Part shown: positions 32,842 through 44,394 of the stretch, one piece after another
Layout: every line of letters begins with the position of its first letter
Numbering within the stretch: the stretch's first letter is position 1
Assembly (NCBI GenBank): GCA_004352715.1
Contig: SCFE01000030.1
Span: forward strand, 986,161 to 1,050,160
Length of the DNA stretch: 64,000 bases
DNA from: Hofstenia miamia
Taxonomy: Eukaryota > Xenacoelomorpha > Acoela
Direction: 5' to 3'
Program-made: the position numbers and the translations under genes
Notes under the pieces: model-generated
What the model was told of the DNA's origin: nothing
Database searches by the model: none
The model's input: only the letters and a program-made list of their open reading frames with translations

Positions 32842-34161
32842 TTACTTCTCAATGCCTCTTCCGAAAACAGTAAGCGCCCTGCTCAAAATTTCTACTAGTA
32901 CTTCACCATTCGTCTGGATGAGTTCCCCGTCAGTCATCCACAAGCTTTGCGGTTCTTTTGTAGTGAATTTTGCTGACCTAATTCTTGAAATGTGAAGCGC
33001 TTCGAACTGTAGGATGTTACCTTTAGTTTTTGATGACTCATTAAGAATATCACTGGCTTCTGATCTTGATAAGTCTTTCATCAACAACATGTCACCGCAG
33101 CCATCACCCAAGTGAGCAAATGGAGAGGCGCCATTGGGTGCATATCTACATTCACCAGAATGTGTATTGATTTGAACACTAAAAAGCTTAGGAATGTTCT
33201 CATGCACTGTGGTTATGGAGTAGTCATTTTCTCGAAATTCCTTACAATGTTGACAAGGGAATCTGCACTTAGTTCCTGAATTGGCTGGATTATTGTTAAA
33301 AGTTTCATACTCCATGGAAATGGAGTATTTTTTAAATGAGAGTAGTCTTACTATAAACGCCATAATGTAGGCCAAACCTCCAGGTAGGAATGAAAGTTGG
33401 TTACTGAGTTTTATTGAGTCACTTAAATATCCATATGAAACTATGTTTATTGCACCGCCTATCACATTATCGTTATCACTAACACGTGCCACATCAACTT
33501 GCCTCTTATCGTTCAAAATAATATGAAGCAATGCGCAAATCGGACTTAAATTCCCTTGAATTACATATGAAAATACATTCGTTCTACCTGCTGGAATAAC
33601 TCCAAGTGGAACATCGAAGTTCTTCAATGTGGAATGCTGTATTAACAAGCCACTAACGACTTCATTGACAGTACCATCACCTCCTATTGCAATGACCCCA
33701 TGGTATTTAGCAAAATCGGTTGTTGAGCAAAATTCTTTGGCATGGTTTCTATGTTCAGTGAATAGTACATCGTAGTCAATATTCGCCTCATTGAGTAATT
33801 TCTTAATTTTTTGTTCGAATACTTTTTTTGAATTGCCTCTTCCACTTTTTGGATTAACAATGATATACAGCTTTTGAGGGCGGGAAAATTTCTTTAGAAC
33901 TTCGTTAATTGATGATTCTGTGATATTTGAATCGCTTTCATTGAGTGTTTGTATCAGTAACTCTTCGAATTTCCAATTGTTTGGTGATTGCTTGGCATAA
34001 AGAACTTTTACAAAACTCTTATGAAACTTTTTTGCAATAATTACATCACTGAGGGGTAAAATAAAAGGGGCTTGCATAAAATTATTCCCTTTTTGCGGTA
34101 AAACTAAGCTTAGAAAGTTAGGAGTCACAGCTGCTAGTTGATATGCGTTAGGCAAATGCAT
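32842..34161 (-). CDS. Ceramide kinase-like lipid kinase
   Basis: A single uninterrupted ORF of 439 codons. Ceramide kinases phosphorylate ceramide to ceramide-1-phosphate on internal membranes. The diacylglycerol-kinase catalytic domain spans about residues 95-235 with IVNPKSGRGNSKKVFEQKI and the nucleotide-binding GGDGTVNEV (160-168). CRFPCQHC (299-306) fits CxxxCxxC, the motif that separates ceramide kinases from sphingosine kinases. CRYAPNGASPFAHLGDG (338-354) and the C-terminal DGE (411-413) and FGRGIEK (433-439) also match the family. The N-terminus is shorter than that of vertebrate enzymes (about 540 residues), leaving a reduced PH-like region. Residues 191-195 read AGRTN; family members usually have Ser in place of this Arg and often Asp in place of the Asn. 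An in-frame TAA two codons upstream fixes the ATG. Intronless, intact and alone between transposon remnants: a real gene or a selected retrocopy. Confidence 0.88.
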   Translation of the reverse strand: MHLPNAYQLAAVTPNFLSLVLPQKGNNFMQAPFILPLSDVIIAKKFHKSFVKVLYAKQSPNNWKFEELLIQTLNESDSNITESSINEVLKKFSRPQKLYIIVNPKSGRGNSKKVFEQKIKKLLNEANIDYDVLFTEHRNHAKEFCSTTDFAKYHGVIAIGGDGTVNEVVSGLLIQHSTLKNFDVPLGVIPAGRTNVFSYVIQGNLSPICALLHIILNDKRQVDVARVSDNDNVIGGAINIVSYGYLSDSIKLSNQLSFLPGGLAYIMAFIVRLLSFKKYSISMEYETFNNNPANSGTKCRFPCQHCKEFRENDYSITTVHENIPKLFSVQINTHSGECRYAPNGASPFAHLGDGCGDMLLMKDLSRSEASDILNESSKTKGNILQFEALHISRIRSAKFTTKEPQSLWMTDGELIQTNGEVLVEILSRALTVFGRGIEK

Positions 34162-35032
34162 TATTTAAGCAAATAATTGAAAGCGATTTCTGCCAATTCT
34201 ATTGTGCGTATTTAACGGTTATTTATCATGATTTAAAGGCTATGATAAACATAATTGTATTTAAGGCAAAGATTAGGTAATTAATGTGAGAAATAACTTT
34301 AATTACATTTACAAATTTGTTGTTTAAATATTCAAAGAGAACTTCATTGACAATCAACAGTAGATTAACAAAAGTGGTCAATGACATCGAAAAATAATCA
34401 ATAAATATTAAGGGGTATTTCAAATTGTTTTTACCGAATTGATTTTTAAAAAGTACTTTCTCTACTACATACAATTTGGTACAAAACGTGGTTTATTTTT
34501 TTCTGAAGGTAGGCTGAAAGATTGCTTTATAATAATAAATTCTAATTAAATATTACCGTCAATCTATTTATTTTTATTAAACCAGTATCATGTGCTTCAG
34601 AATTTAGCTTGTATTTCTATGTACATAAAATTTTTTAAATCATTTGGATCTGAGAAAGAATTATTGATTACCGGGTGTCAACTTTAAATTTTCTTATATA
34701 TATCACTTAAATCTGTTTATTTTTAATAGAATTTCTAAAAATAGGAAACAAGTAAATAAATTTATTGTTTATTTAGTTTGCAGCTCATTGACTATAACAA
34801 ATATTGACTAAATTTACCTTGCTAAAAGAATTCACATAAAGGTTATCTCAACTTGATAAAGTTTCTCAATGACATTAACAAAAATTGTCAAATTCATCCA
34901 CGTGCGTTTTAAAGTGAACAATTTAGCAATTATTTTTATAGGTATGAAAAAACCTCTGACTTTTTCCATTTTTCATCAAAAACCTAAAAAGTTAAAACTA
35001 ACAAATTGGTTCAAAATAACCAGTGATTTCTT
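34162..35032. other. 5' flank of the kinase gene, no gene seen
   Basis: AT-rich. The minus ORF at 34226-34474 is hydrophobic and AT-driven, and I do not support it as a gene. No convincing TATA box position stands out in such a background. Confidence 0.4.
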
Positions 35033-35230
35033 CAGTGGCGTAAGTAAGAGGCATGGTGGAATGTCCCCGTCAGGTTTTCAAAATTGATTTTGATTGATTA
35101 AATCAAAAAAGTTTTGTAAGAAGTTAAAAAAACTATTAAAAACAAAGGTGATGAGATGTAGGGCCTATTTTTTCAATAGTTTATCACAACTTGGATGTTT
35201 CTCCATCAGAAAATCCTGCGTACGTCCCTG
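35033..35230. mobile_element. 198-bp MITE with hAT-like ends
   Basis: The left end CAGTGGCGTAAGTAAG at 35033 and the right end (minus from 35230) CAGGGACGTACGCAGG are imperfect inverted repeats. The flanking octamers GATTTCTT (35025-35032) and GTTTTGTT (35231-35238) agree at 6 of 8 positions. A related fragment lies at 30720-30890. Confidence 0.6.
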
Positions 35231-35725
35231 GTTTTGTTCACTTGAACATTTCGACAAAGGACTTGGTAGGATTCTTTAAACTAAGATTCTTCTTTGTCTG
35301 GAATATGCACAAATGCTAATAGCTCTTTAATTCATTATTTCGCAATGATGACAATATTGTTGTCCATTATTAGCTTTCGTTCTGTCAAGTTATAGATTTT
35401 GACGAATAAATGTTAAAATCATTTTTAGAAATGGTTTCACAAGAACTGTCTTTAAAATATTCGACTGCACAATAGACGTAGTAAGTGAATTAAGTTTCCT
35501 TAGAACATTGCAATGAGTATTGATTGTCAACTGCTAAGAATATTGAATACTTAAATTTAACATGCATTACAAATCATTAACTTTAAGTAGTATTGGCAAT
35601 GAAAACGGTAGAAACGATGCTTGAGTCCGTTTCATGTGCTAGTCTAATAATATGCTTCTTAAAATACCAATTTTGTTGATTTAAGTGCATTTTTGGTAGG
35701 AAAAATTTTTAATGCCAAATTGATG
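35231..35725. other. AT-rich spacer, no gene seen
   Basis: No coding signal or repeat was recognised. Confidence 0.4.
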
Positions 35726-35897
35726 CTACTTATTAAAGTAAGAATGCTCACTACATAGGGTAGAGCCATTTCCGCTAACCGTACTTGAGAAGCCTCTAGA
35801 GCTGTTCGTGCAGGTATCATGATCACAAGTTGTTATATAAGTACAGATATTGTGTGCGGTGGAAAATCCGGATTCAAAATTACGAAGAAATAAACCT
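35726..35897 (-). CDS. Possible terminal exon of an unknown gene
   Basis: Read on the minus strand, CCACTTTTCAG|AGG at 35898 is a good acceptor, followed by a phase-2 exon of 57 codons to TAG at 35728-35726 and an ATTAAA about 15 bases later. Codon content is richer in C and G than the flanks. The peptide is Cys- and Ser/Thr-rich (ICTYITTCDHDTCTNSS, GNGSTLCSEHS), suggesting a secreted or extracellular part. No upstream exon could be linked with confidence, and the family is unknown. It may be chance. Confidence 0.3.
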
Positions 35898-36900
35898 CTG
35901 AAAAGTGGAAAACATCTCATTTATTAGATTAGCTGATTATACATGTTGCTTTTACCAAAAAAACCTAAAAAAAACTTACCTTAGTTTCTAAAAAGCTTTT
36001 GAAATTCAAACCTGGAAAAAATGGGGGTGGTAAGTGGGGCTCAACCCACCTTGTTAAACCTGATTGGAAACCAAGTATCCCTGGTTAAAGTTATATTACA
36101 GTTTGGTGCGTTTGATTTTATTTATTGAAAAACTAAATTTGGTCAAAATATAACATAATAGCATAGTACTCAAATTTAGAGCTTTCTTAGTTGAGAAACA
36201 CAGCTCTTCAGTACTTACGATTCATTAATACTGTCCATAGCCATAGTGATTCTATATTTATTAATGAGCCATGATGAAGATTTAGAAATACTTAACTAAT
36301 ACTGGAATTAAGGCTTAAAAGCTTAGAATTCAAAAACTTAAAATTAGAAAGTTAAATATAGACTACAATCGTGTTAGTTACTCGACTTAGAGCGAGGGCA
36401 ATGAATTCCGCTCTAGTTCAGATAAAAATTATATCTGTTTTCCAACATTTTTCACTTGATGTCAGGATACCCTGTTGTTATAGTTTGATTAAAAAGTACA
36501 AATTTTTTGAAAAACCATCGACTCATTTTAAATAATGTCTCCCGAAGAGCGTTTTTGTTATGTTACATTGAAATAGATGGAGGTAATAGAGCAAGTATTC
36601 CAAGAAAATTGTTTATATAGTGAATATATTAAACTTCTAAGCTGCAAAATTGTATTTTGCACATCGCTATTCAAGGAGCCTAATCAAAATTCTCTTCTTT
36701 TTCACATTTGTATATAGTTGTACATGAGTGGGTAAGAGCGTCATTCTCAAAAAAGTGCTATTCAAACATTTATATCTCTGTAGTTGAACTATTTAAAATA
36801 TCATTTCGTGTAATTTAAACCGGGTTCCCTAACTCAATTATTAATGAATAAAACATGAGTATATTATACTTAACCAAGAAATCACTCTAGGCTCAATATT
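35898..36900. other. AT-rich stretch, no gene seen
   Basis: No supported feature apart from a short palindromic pair around 36388-36417 (AGAGCGAG and CCGCTCTAG). Confidence 0.4.
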
Positions 36901-37330
36901 AAGAAGAAGAAGAAGAAGAAGAAGAAGAAATCTTTATCCAGAGGTTACATTAGCAATATATTATATACTGATAGCAAATGTACAACAAAAATATTACAAA
37001 ATATAATAATGCGCTCTTTGGCTATGGCGCTTTAGTTTCTGTTAGTTGAATAATCTGGATTATAAAATTTGAAACCCCTCCATTTGAATTCAATTATTTG
37101 TTTTCTAGAATTATAAAAATATCATTTGACACTTTTTTAAAATATCTTCAATGGTTTCAGTAGCTTTTAATACTCTAGGTAGATCATTCCAAAGTTTTAT
37201 AGAGGTATTAATAAATGAGTTTCTCATAGTTCTCTCTTTACAAAAAATTGGTTTCATATTTCGGGTGCGTGTGCTTAGGTGTGCCATTTTACCGAGATTA
37301 GAAAAATTTATCATATTGTAGGAGTTGATA
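36901..37330 (-). mobile_element. CR1/L2-like LINE, 3' end with microsatellite tail
   Basis: The minus ORF 37111-37314 reads LSTRTRNMKPIFCKERTM, NSFINTSIKLWNDLPRVL, the last residues of ORF2 in CR1/L2/Jockey-type LINEs. The 3' UTR follows (AACCTCTGGATAAAGATT) and ends in a (TTC)n tail on the minus strand, seen as (GAA)n at 36902-36930. Short microsatellite tails rather than poly(A) are typical of CR1/L2-like elements. It is a 5'-truncated insertion. Confidence 0.75.
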
Positions 37331-39318
37331 TTGCTTACGATCTATACTATTGTATGTAAATGACATAATTAAGCATGAAACCATAGTAAAATTTGTCAAT
37401 TTGTTATTGTCCTGCCTCATAAATTATAATAGTGACAAAATGCAGGGCTAAAACAATTTTCAAAGTGATATGAAAATGTTTCTAGCTATTTCACATTCAA
37501 TCAAATAATAATAATTAACATCGAAAAATGCAATTCATTATCAGGACTTTCAAAGTGACGAAAATGAAGTTTAAAATTTAAATACCCTTCAAACTTTGAT
37601 TTAAAAATTTGATTATTATTTTGTTCCAAGTTTGATTTGAAATTTGAAAGTTTGAAAATTTGATTTCAAGTTTGATATTTCTTATAAATAATTTTTTACA
37701 TACAAAGGAATTGCATATTTGTTTTACTATAAATTAATATTGGAAAAATTAAACAAAGTGTTGATGTGCAAAATTTTAACAAAATTTGAATATCAAAGTT
37801 TGCTATTTAGCCTTCAAATTTGGTTTGAAATTTGAATTTTGGAATTTTTCATAATTTAATTTTAAAAGTTTTGAATTTTTTCCAAAATTTGAATTTGATT
37901 TGAAAGCCCTGTTCATTACATCCCCTCCAAATTCTGCCTAAAATATATGAAACAAGATGAAATTAGTTGTTAGCAATGAATCGATAAAGCAGAGGCATTC
38001 TGTTTCTATGTATGTGTTGAATTGGACAAGGAATTAAATTTGATCATATTGAAATCAAATCGGTACAAAAAATAACTTCTGGCATTAGATGCTTATATGC
38101 AATCTCAGATATTCAAGCTCAGCTTATCACATTAAACTTTTCCACATATTTGGTTTATCACAATGACATATGTTGTTCATGATATTCCAATGACAGTTTC
38201 ATGTTCCTTCAATTTCATTTAAATAAATAAATTGCCAAGAGTCGATCATCATATTTTCTTGCAAATTACTTAGGTTTAATTTACGATCACAAATTTTATT
38301 TGCTGCAGTACTTCTTATCCAAGTTTTTATTGCACAGCCTCTAATCTTTGAAACGACGTAGGAAATAAGATTAGAGTTAAAAATTTTAAATAAAATTGGT
38401 TTTTTTGCGTCAAAAAACGCCCAATCCGAGACTCAAACATCCTAGACAAATTTTCCGGCATTTTACACTGAAATCACCATCACTATATATAGACACACAC
38501 ACACATAAATTTTTTATTAATATATATTTAGTTTATAGCCTTAAAAATTTGAATTATGTTTGCAAATATATTGCTTTACCAGGCTTGCCGCTGTGTGAAT
38601 TTCTACACACAACAACCAAAACAACACAGCAGCAAGATACTGTTGTGTCACACAACAGGCACAAGACAACATCCCCAAATCATTAAATGTATTCGAAAGA
38701 AATTTCGTGATTTTTACTACACCAAATATTTTAATAACAATGTGTAGTGGTTTTAATATAATTAGAGTAAACAAAAATAGTCATTAGAATTCCGTTTAAA
38801 TGTATTCTAACATCCACTATTTTATAACTATATTAACTGTTTCGGCACTTTCAATAGTTGGTGATATGTATATAAAATATATGCGGAAGATGTACATCAT
38901 CGTCCGAATTCTTAAGAAAATATTTTATATCAGCAATATATTTTGAAAATACTGTATACAAATGCTTATTTATGTCATTTTAGAACCAGATGGATTGCTT
39001 ATTGCACATTGTTCTTTTATATTAAATGTTGTAAAAGTATTGAATCATAAAGCCAAGTTACAACTAAATCGTAATTGTCTTACAGTAACTAATTAAATTA
39101 TTTTAGACGTATTTGAAAATAATATAGTTAATATTTTGCGGTTGTTTGCCAACTATTTTTCCGGTTCCTACTTATAACCACCTCAACAGCTTTTCTAGTT
39201 AGTTCTATTATTTGGCAAAGCAAATACTGTAGAACAGAATTTCTTAGAACTTAAAATGTATGATTCAAAAGTACATATAAGTATAAGAAATGTAATAAAT
39301 ATTAAATTTGTTCTATTT
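37331..39318. other. AT-rich stretch, no gene seen
   Basis: Contains a region of repeated 'TTTGAAATTTGAA' words (37560-37900) and a short (CA)n run near 38492. Small overlapping ORFs at 38396-38774 lie in CA-rich sequence and are not supported as genes. Confidence 0.4.
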
Positions 39319-40500
39319 CTACATTTCTATTATATTATGCAATAAATAAATAAGGACTAGTAATGTACAAACCATACACACATCCTGCTTCATCAGTTCA
39401 GGACAAGATGCTTGAAGTCGCAAAATTTTCGGCAGAGGCCAAGATATTTTGACCTCGCCTGCCGGGCAAAGATAAGCACATTTTAAAACATGGGAATAAC
39501 TGTCAACTTCTTGATTACAGAGTTTACACCAGCATCCCAGAGAAATACGCCAGCACTTACTTTGACCGCACACCAAATTATGAAAGTTATTCGTTATAAA
39601 CAGAGCGTAGATTCTTCTTGTAGTTCCTCTCAAAAACCTGGTATTAATTGTTAAGGACACCCAATTGTTGATTGTCGAAAATAAATTATATGTTGATGAA
39701 AATTTACTGATACCTGCCCTTCTCTTCCATTGTGAATCAAGATTTAATTACTATAATCATTTAGAAATAATTGCAGCCCATATGAACAAGAACGGAAGCA
39801 CAGCAATATTTATGATCTTGTGAGCAGCATTGTAATTAATCAGAAGGATATCAAGTTCTGAAGCTACTATTGCAAATGCCTTTATACCCTTCGCATATAA
39901 AACTTTTAGGTGTCCTGTGACCTTATTTCAAATTGTTAGAGGAACACCCAAGTAGCAGAATTTCGACACAAACTCAATTCTTTTACCATCGCATAGAGGA
40001 ATGTCACATTATGATAGATGCCCAAATTTTCGGAACTTAACTACTTTGGTTTTTGACAGATTTACCTTTATCTTAGTAGTTGTACAATATGCCTGGAGTA
40101 CTTGCATTGTGTATTGCATCTTAGAGATGCCTTCAAACCAAATTATTAAATCGTCCGCGTAAGCCAAACACTTACACCCGGATTGCCAGATTATTTCCGG
40201 GAGATCTGCTGTGAACAATATAAACAGTAGCGGCGATATTTTCTCTCTTTGAAGAATTCCCTAAATTTGCTTAACAGAATCTGAAATGTTCTCATCCACA
40301 CAAATACGAATGAAATTGGACGCAAACATCGACCATAGGATGGCAAAAAACTTAGATGAGACATCGTATTGTCAAACCTTCTGAAATAGTATATTTCTGT
40401 CAACGGAGTCAAAAGCTTTTTCATAATACACAAAACAGCAATAGAAGTGGCCCTGGTCAATTCGGCACCGGTTTTTATTGCATTTGTCAATCTTGGCTAA
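39319..40500 (-). pseudogene. LINE ORF2 pseudogene (RT and C-terminal Cys motif)
   Basis: On the minus strand a KAFDSVDRNILFQ-like block appears near 40420. 40009-40218 carries FTADLPEIIWQSG, CLAYADDLIIWFEG and KVNLSKTKVVKF, the RT catalytic and following motifs with YADD intact. 39319-39660 is the C-terminal region with RISLGCWCKLCNQEVDSYSH, the C-x2-C...H zinc-like motif common at LINE ends. Frames shift several times and stops occur. Clade not determined. Confidence 0.75.
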
Positions 40501-42104
40501 ATAAGTCGTTTTCATTATTACATTATGAAACAATCTGTTATCACACCAGCCTCGTTAATAAAAATAATAATTTGCAAAACATAAAACGAATATGTATAAA
40601 CATCTTATCAAGTGCAATTAAATGAAAACATTTAGGTATTTAGGCAAATATATACANNNNNNATATATATATATATATATATATATAGCTAAAATTGCTG
40701 AACTTTTTTTCATATCTATGCATGTACATGCATCTGTAAGTGAAATTGTGTGTGTTGCTGGGTTTGGGTACAAATTAACCAATAATACAATGAGGTAAAA
40801 ACTGTCAATAACGCACTGAGAAGAGGGCGATTCTCTCCCCTCCTCTTTTATTCCAAAGCACTTAAAAATAGAGTAATGAGCATTGGCACACTGAAAGATA
40901 CATAATAGTCAATTTTAAAAAACATATTCATTGGTTTCAATTTGATATGTAAATGAAATTGTGACGTCATCAATTTTTGAATAAAAGTTGAAAAAGAACC
41001 TAAATTAATTCAGCATTAAAAATAGAAGAAAATAGTTTATTTAACTCTAATTTACTTCTAATTGTTGTCAAAGACTGTAACTGGAAAAAAATAAATACGC
41101 TCAACGTTGACCAGTCTTACTTAATCAGAGTTGCTATTTTCATAATGTTGAAAAAGCAGAAATTTCTAAAGATGAACGAATAAATTAGAAATATAGTTGA
41201 GTATATATGTTTCAAAAATCAAACATTTAACATAATGATAAAAATTAAGATCACTTTCAAGGTCAAAGTTTATTTGAGGTTAAGAGTGTAACAGGTGGGG
41301 CTGAGTGAGATTTTCAGATGCTGCTTTTATAGTTTTGTAGTATACTAAATATTACACTATGACTAAAAATAGATGCAAAATTTTAAGACTATATATATAT
41401 ATATATATCTTTTATATTCCAATAGAGTACACCAATATTTATTAAAAAAAATCAATTAAATAAGCAATGTGCAGTTATAACTGGCATCTGCACATACATA
41501 CTAACACAACTATTTCGAGTTTATTTGACTATGCTTAGATTACACATCTACCAATATGACTTAATGCAAGAGTCTAAATTTAGTACTGAAAACTCAAATC
41601 ATGGCAATATTTGTAATGTTCCTTTAAAACAATACTCCTCAGCTGAAGCTTTGATTTTAACACGAAGCTGGCCTTAGAATGTGAGCTGTAATGCTTTCAA
41701 TATTACTATTATAGAGGCATTAAATGTGTAAATCTGAATGGTTATAACCAGGGCTGCTAAAAAATTTAATGGAAAAATATTTGCTTAAATATCTATTAAT
41801 GAAAATTGCAAAATGAAAAATTTATTATGGCTATTAATGGAAAATTAATGTCCATTTTAGAAGTACATATGATAATGCATAAATTCATTAATTTCAATTT
41901 CATTGTTTTTCATGTCACTTCTTGGGAAGTGTGTAATTATATTGAACATATGCTTTAAGTTTGTTTACTAAAACTCTGCAAAAAGTGAGCATCAATTACA
42001 TTTATTTCTGTGCTTCACATTGCATAGTTACTGCACTGTGCATTTTGACAGGTGGCACTTGTCGACGCATCAAATTGAAAATTGTTACATCTAAGCACAA
42101 TGAT
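40501..42104. other. AT-rich stretch with microsatellites and a 6-N gap
   Basis: N at 40657-40662 next to an (AT)n run to 40686, and another AT run at 41391-41409. No gene was seen. Confidence 0.5.
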
Positions 42105-42275
42105 GATTGGCACTTTTTTTCACCCATACAAACCCCAAGCTTTCCAAAAGTATTTCTTAATAAACCCCTGCACTCTATTTTCTAAGGGAAAAGTGTCAAT
42201 TAAATAAGAAATTGGAAAGATTTGAGATAAATTTGGAAGGTTTGAGTTTTGGTTGGATGTAAAAAAATACCAACC
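42105..42275. mobile_element. MITE family 1, copy 3
   Basis: Begins GATTGGCACTTTTTTTCA and ends AAAAAAATACCAACC, with the shared internal block GGAAAGATTTGAGATAAAT. No target duplication is visible. It is a distant third copy of the family at 4284 and 4997. Confidence 0.55.
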
Positions 42276-44143
42276 TACAGTAATAGAATTGACCTTAATT
42301 CACTTCTTGTGATTGATCTATGAGCATTGATCTTAGAAATGGCTTGTGTGTAAGTAACCTGACCTGACAGACAACTAGCTTTGCATGTGATAAAAGAGTA
42401 GCACTGAAAGATGAAATGGATGAATAATTCAACTTTATTATTTAAAGAATGATAACTTAAAGTTATAAACCAATTGCAATGGTGGCCATTAATGTGTCAT
42501 TAAAAATAAATTAATGGCCATTTTCAAAACGTGAAATCCACTAACGGCTTTCAATTAATGGCAATTACTTTTCCCATCATCAACTTTTTAACAGCTCTGA
42601 AAATTTTTTTTTAACTATTATTGCACCTCTGAATAACAAAGATTTACTTGCATGGTATTGTTGAATAGAGATGACCCGTGTTGGAACCCTACCTTAGATC
42701 GCCCGAGATTCCAAAAAATAATAAATTAAATACTTCGGAGTGTTGCAAAATACTTGCATTTAGAGCATATTTGTTAAAAAACTAAAACATTTTATCGATA
42801 TATTAACTACCTCATAGTTTAAGCTTTATGTTGCATGGATATCCAGGAAAGGGCTAAAGTGCTTAAAATAATATTTAAATAGTTTGAAGATATTCTTAAT
42901 AAAATTGTGAAAAAAAATTTTTTGAGACTAGGATATTGCTTGGTAGTTTGAGAAGACTAAGCTTACACTACATACAACATTTGTGAATAAGAACCCGGCT
43001 GTAGAGAGGTGGGGCTTAGAATGGCTCAAGCTCCCTACATTTTATAGGGTGAAGTTTAAGGGACTTACATTGTTTATTTTTTTAAGTTTCAACAACACTA
43101 AAACTTAGATTTTTGTTACTAGTTTATATTATCTCCGGCTGTATAAAAATTCTTTGTTGATTACTTCTAAATCCCATTCATTGAAGAAATATAGTTTTTC
43201 CACGAAAATGGGGACATTATTATGAAACTAACAATTATTCCAATATAGTATATCTCATATACCTTTCGAAAGCTAAAAATGTGAAAAACACCGACTTCTA
43301 TTTCTCTCATTATTTTTTCATACTAATTTGATAAATTTGATGATAGTGAATAGAAAAATTGCCGAAATTTATACTCATACTGAAATAATTACTTAAATGT
43401 ATATAATGACGGTTTACTTCGTCCAAATACGAATTTTGTTTCCATGTGATACGCCTTCAGCAAAGTCTGTGAAGCTCCACTATTTGAGTAATTGAGCTAC
43501 ACATCACATGGCCTTGAGAATGCAAAGAAATGCATTTCTATTACTTTAGCTTTATTAGCCATTTATTCTTTATTAGGTGTAAATTAGTTGATTTTTTTAA
43601 TTTAACATTTATTACATCTTTTAGTTTCTTAATTCCTTATGCCAAACAATGTGGAAAAGTGTGGATATTAAATGGTAATAGTGTTACGGATTTCATTGCA
43701 TGTGAAGTATTAAGGAAAAGAAAATATACTCATGTTTGGACAATTTTAAAATGAACATTTGATATTATCAGCATAAATTTTGTAAATGCTTATAAATTAT
43801 TTTATTATAGTTAAAAAATTGTTAATCAAATAGTAATTGTCCTCATCCCAGAAAAACACATCTAGTTTTTAGCGAAGCTTTCGTTGAATCTATATTGTTT
43901 GCTGAACCCCTCAACCCCTCCAAAGTCAAATGCATCGCTACAGGCCTGTGAACTACAAAACAAATTCCTAAAACTCAAATTTATCGAGAGGCACTTATAA
44001 TCGTGTATTCAGCGGTCCCATGAAAGTGCTGAAGTATTCAAGGCGCCAATAAATATATATTAATACTACTACAAAGCATCTAATATTCTTAAAAACTAGT
44101 CATTAACTTTAAAAAAATAAAAATTAAATGCAAATAATTCACA
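42276..44143. other. AT-rich stretch, no gene seen
   Basis: The plus ORF 43530-43754 is AT-driven and unsupported. This is the 3' flank of the Myb-like gene. Confidence 0.4.
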
Positions 44144-44317
44144 TTAATTGATGTAATGCTTTTGCTCTGTAGAATTGGGAGGGAAAAGATTGCCCGAGTT
44201 TTGCGACGAGTGCCCCTGAAATGCAATGATTTCCAAACTGTGAGCGATTCGAAGCATTGATGAAGACATCTCTCTAAGACAAGATAAAGATTCGTTTGCC
44301 ACCAATTCCCGCCTCTC
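44144..44317 (-). CDS. Exon 3 of the Myb/SANT-like gene
   Basis: 57 codons and a TAA. It begins in phase 0 after CATTTAG, reads ERRELVANESLSCLREMSSS and continues as an amphipathic helix. Length and phase are the same as in the paralogous exon at 62962-63135, and 38 of 57 residues are identical. Many of the differences in the core are synonymous, which supports real coding. Confidence 0.8.
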   Translation of the reverse strand, partial: ERRELVANESLSCLREMSSSMLRIAHSLEIIAFQGHSSQNSGNLFPPNSTEQKHYIN

Positions 44318-44355
44318 CTAAATGAAAAATAAAGTATTTGAAACAAATCAGTGTG

Positions 44356-44394
<39 letters not shown>

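Noticed and set aside
34226-34474. 82-codon hydrophobic minus-strand ORF upstream of the lipid kinase
   Set aside because: Its composition is what AT-rich DNA gives by chance; no motif, no conserved partner, and the kinase start is fixed by an in-frame stop.
38396-38774. Overlapping ORFs on both strands around 38.4-38.8 kb
   Set aside because: They arise from CA-rich low-complexity DNA; no consistent frame or homology was seen.
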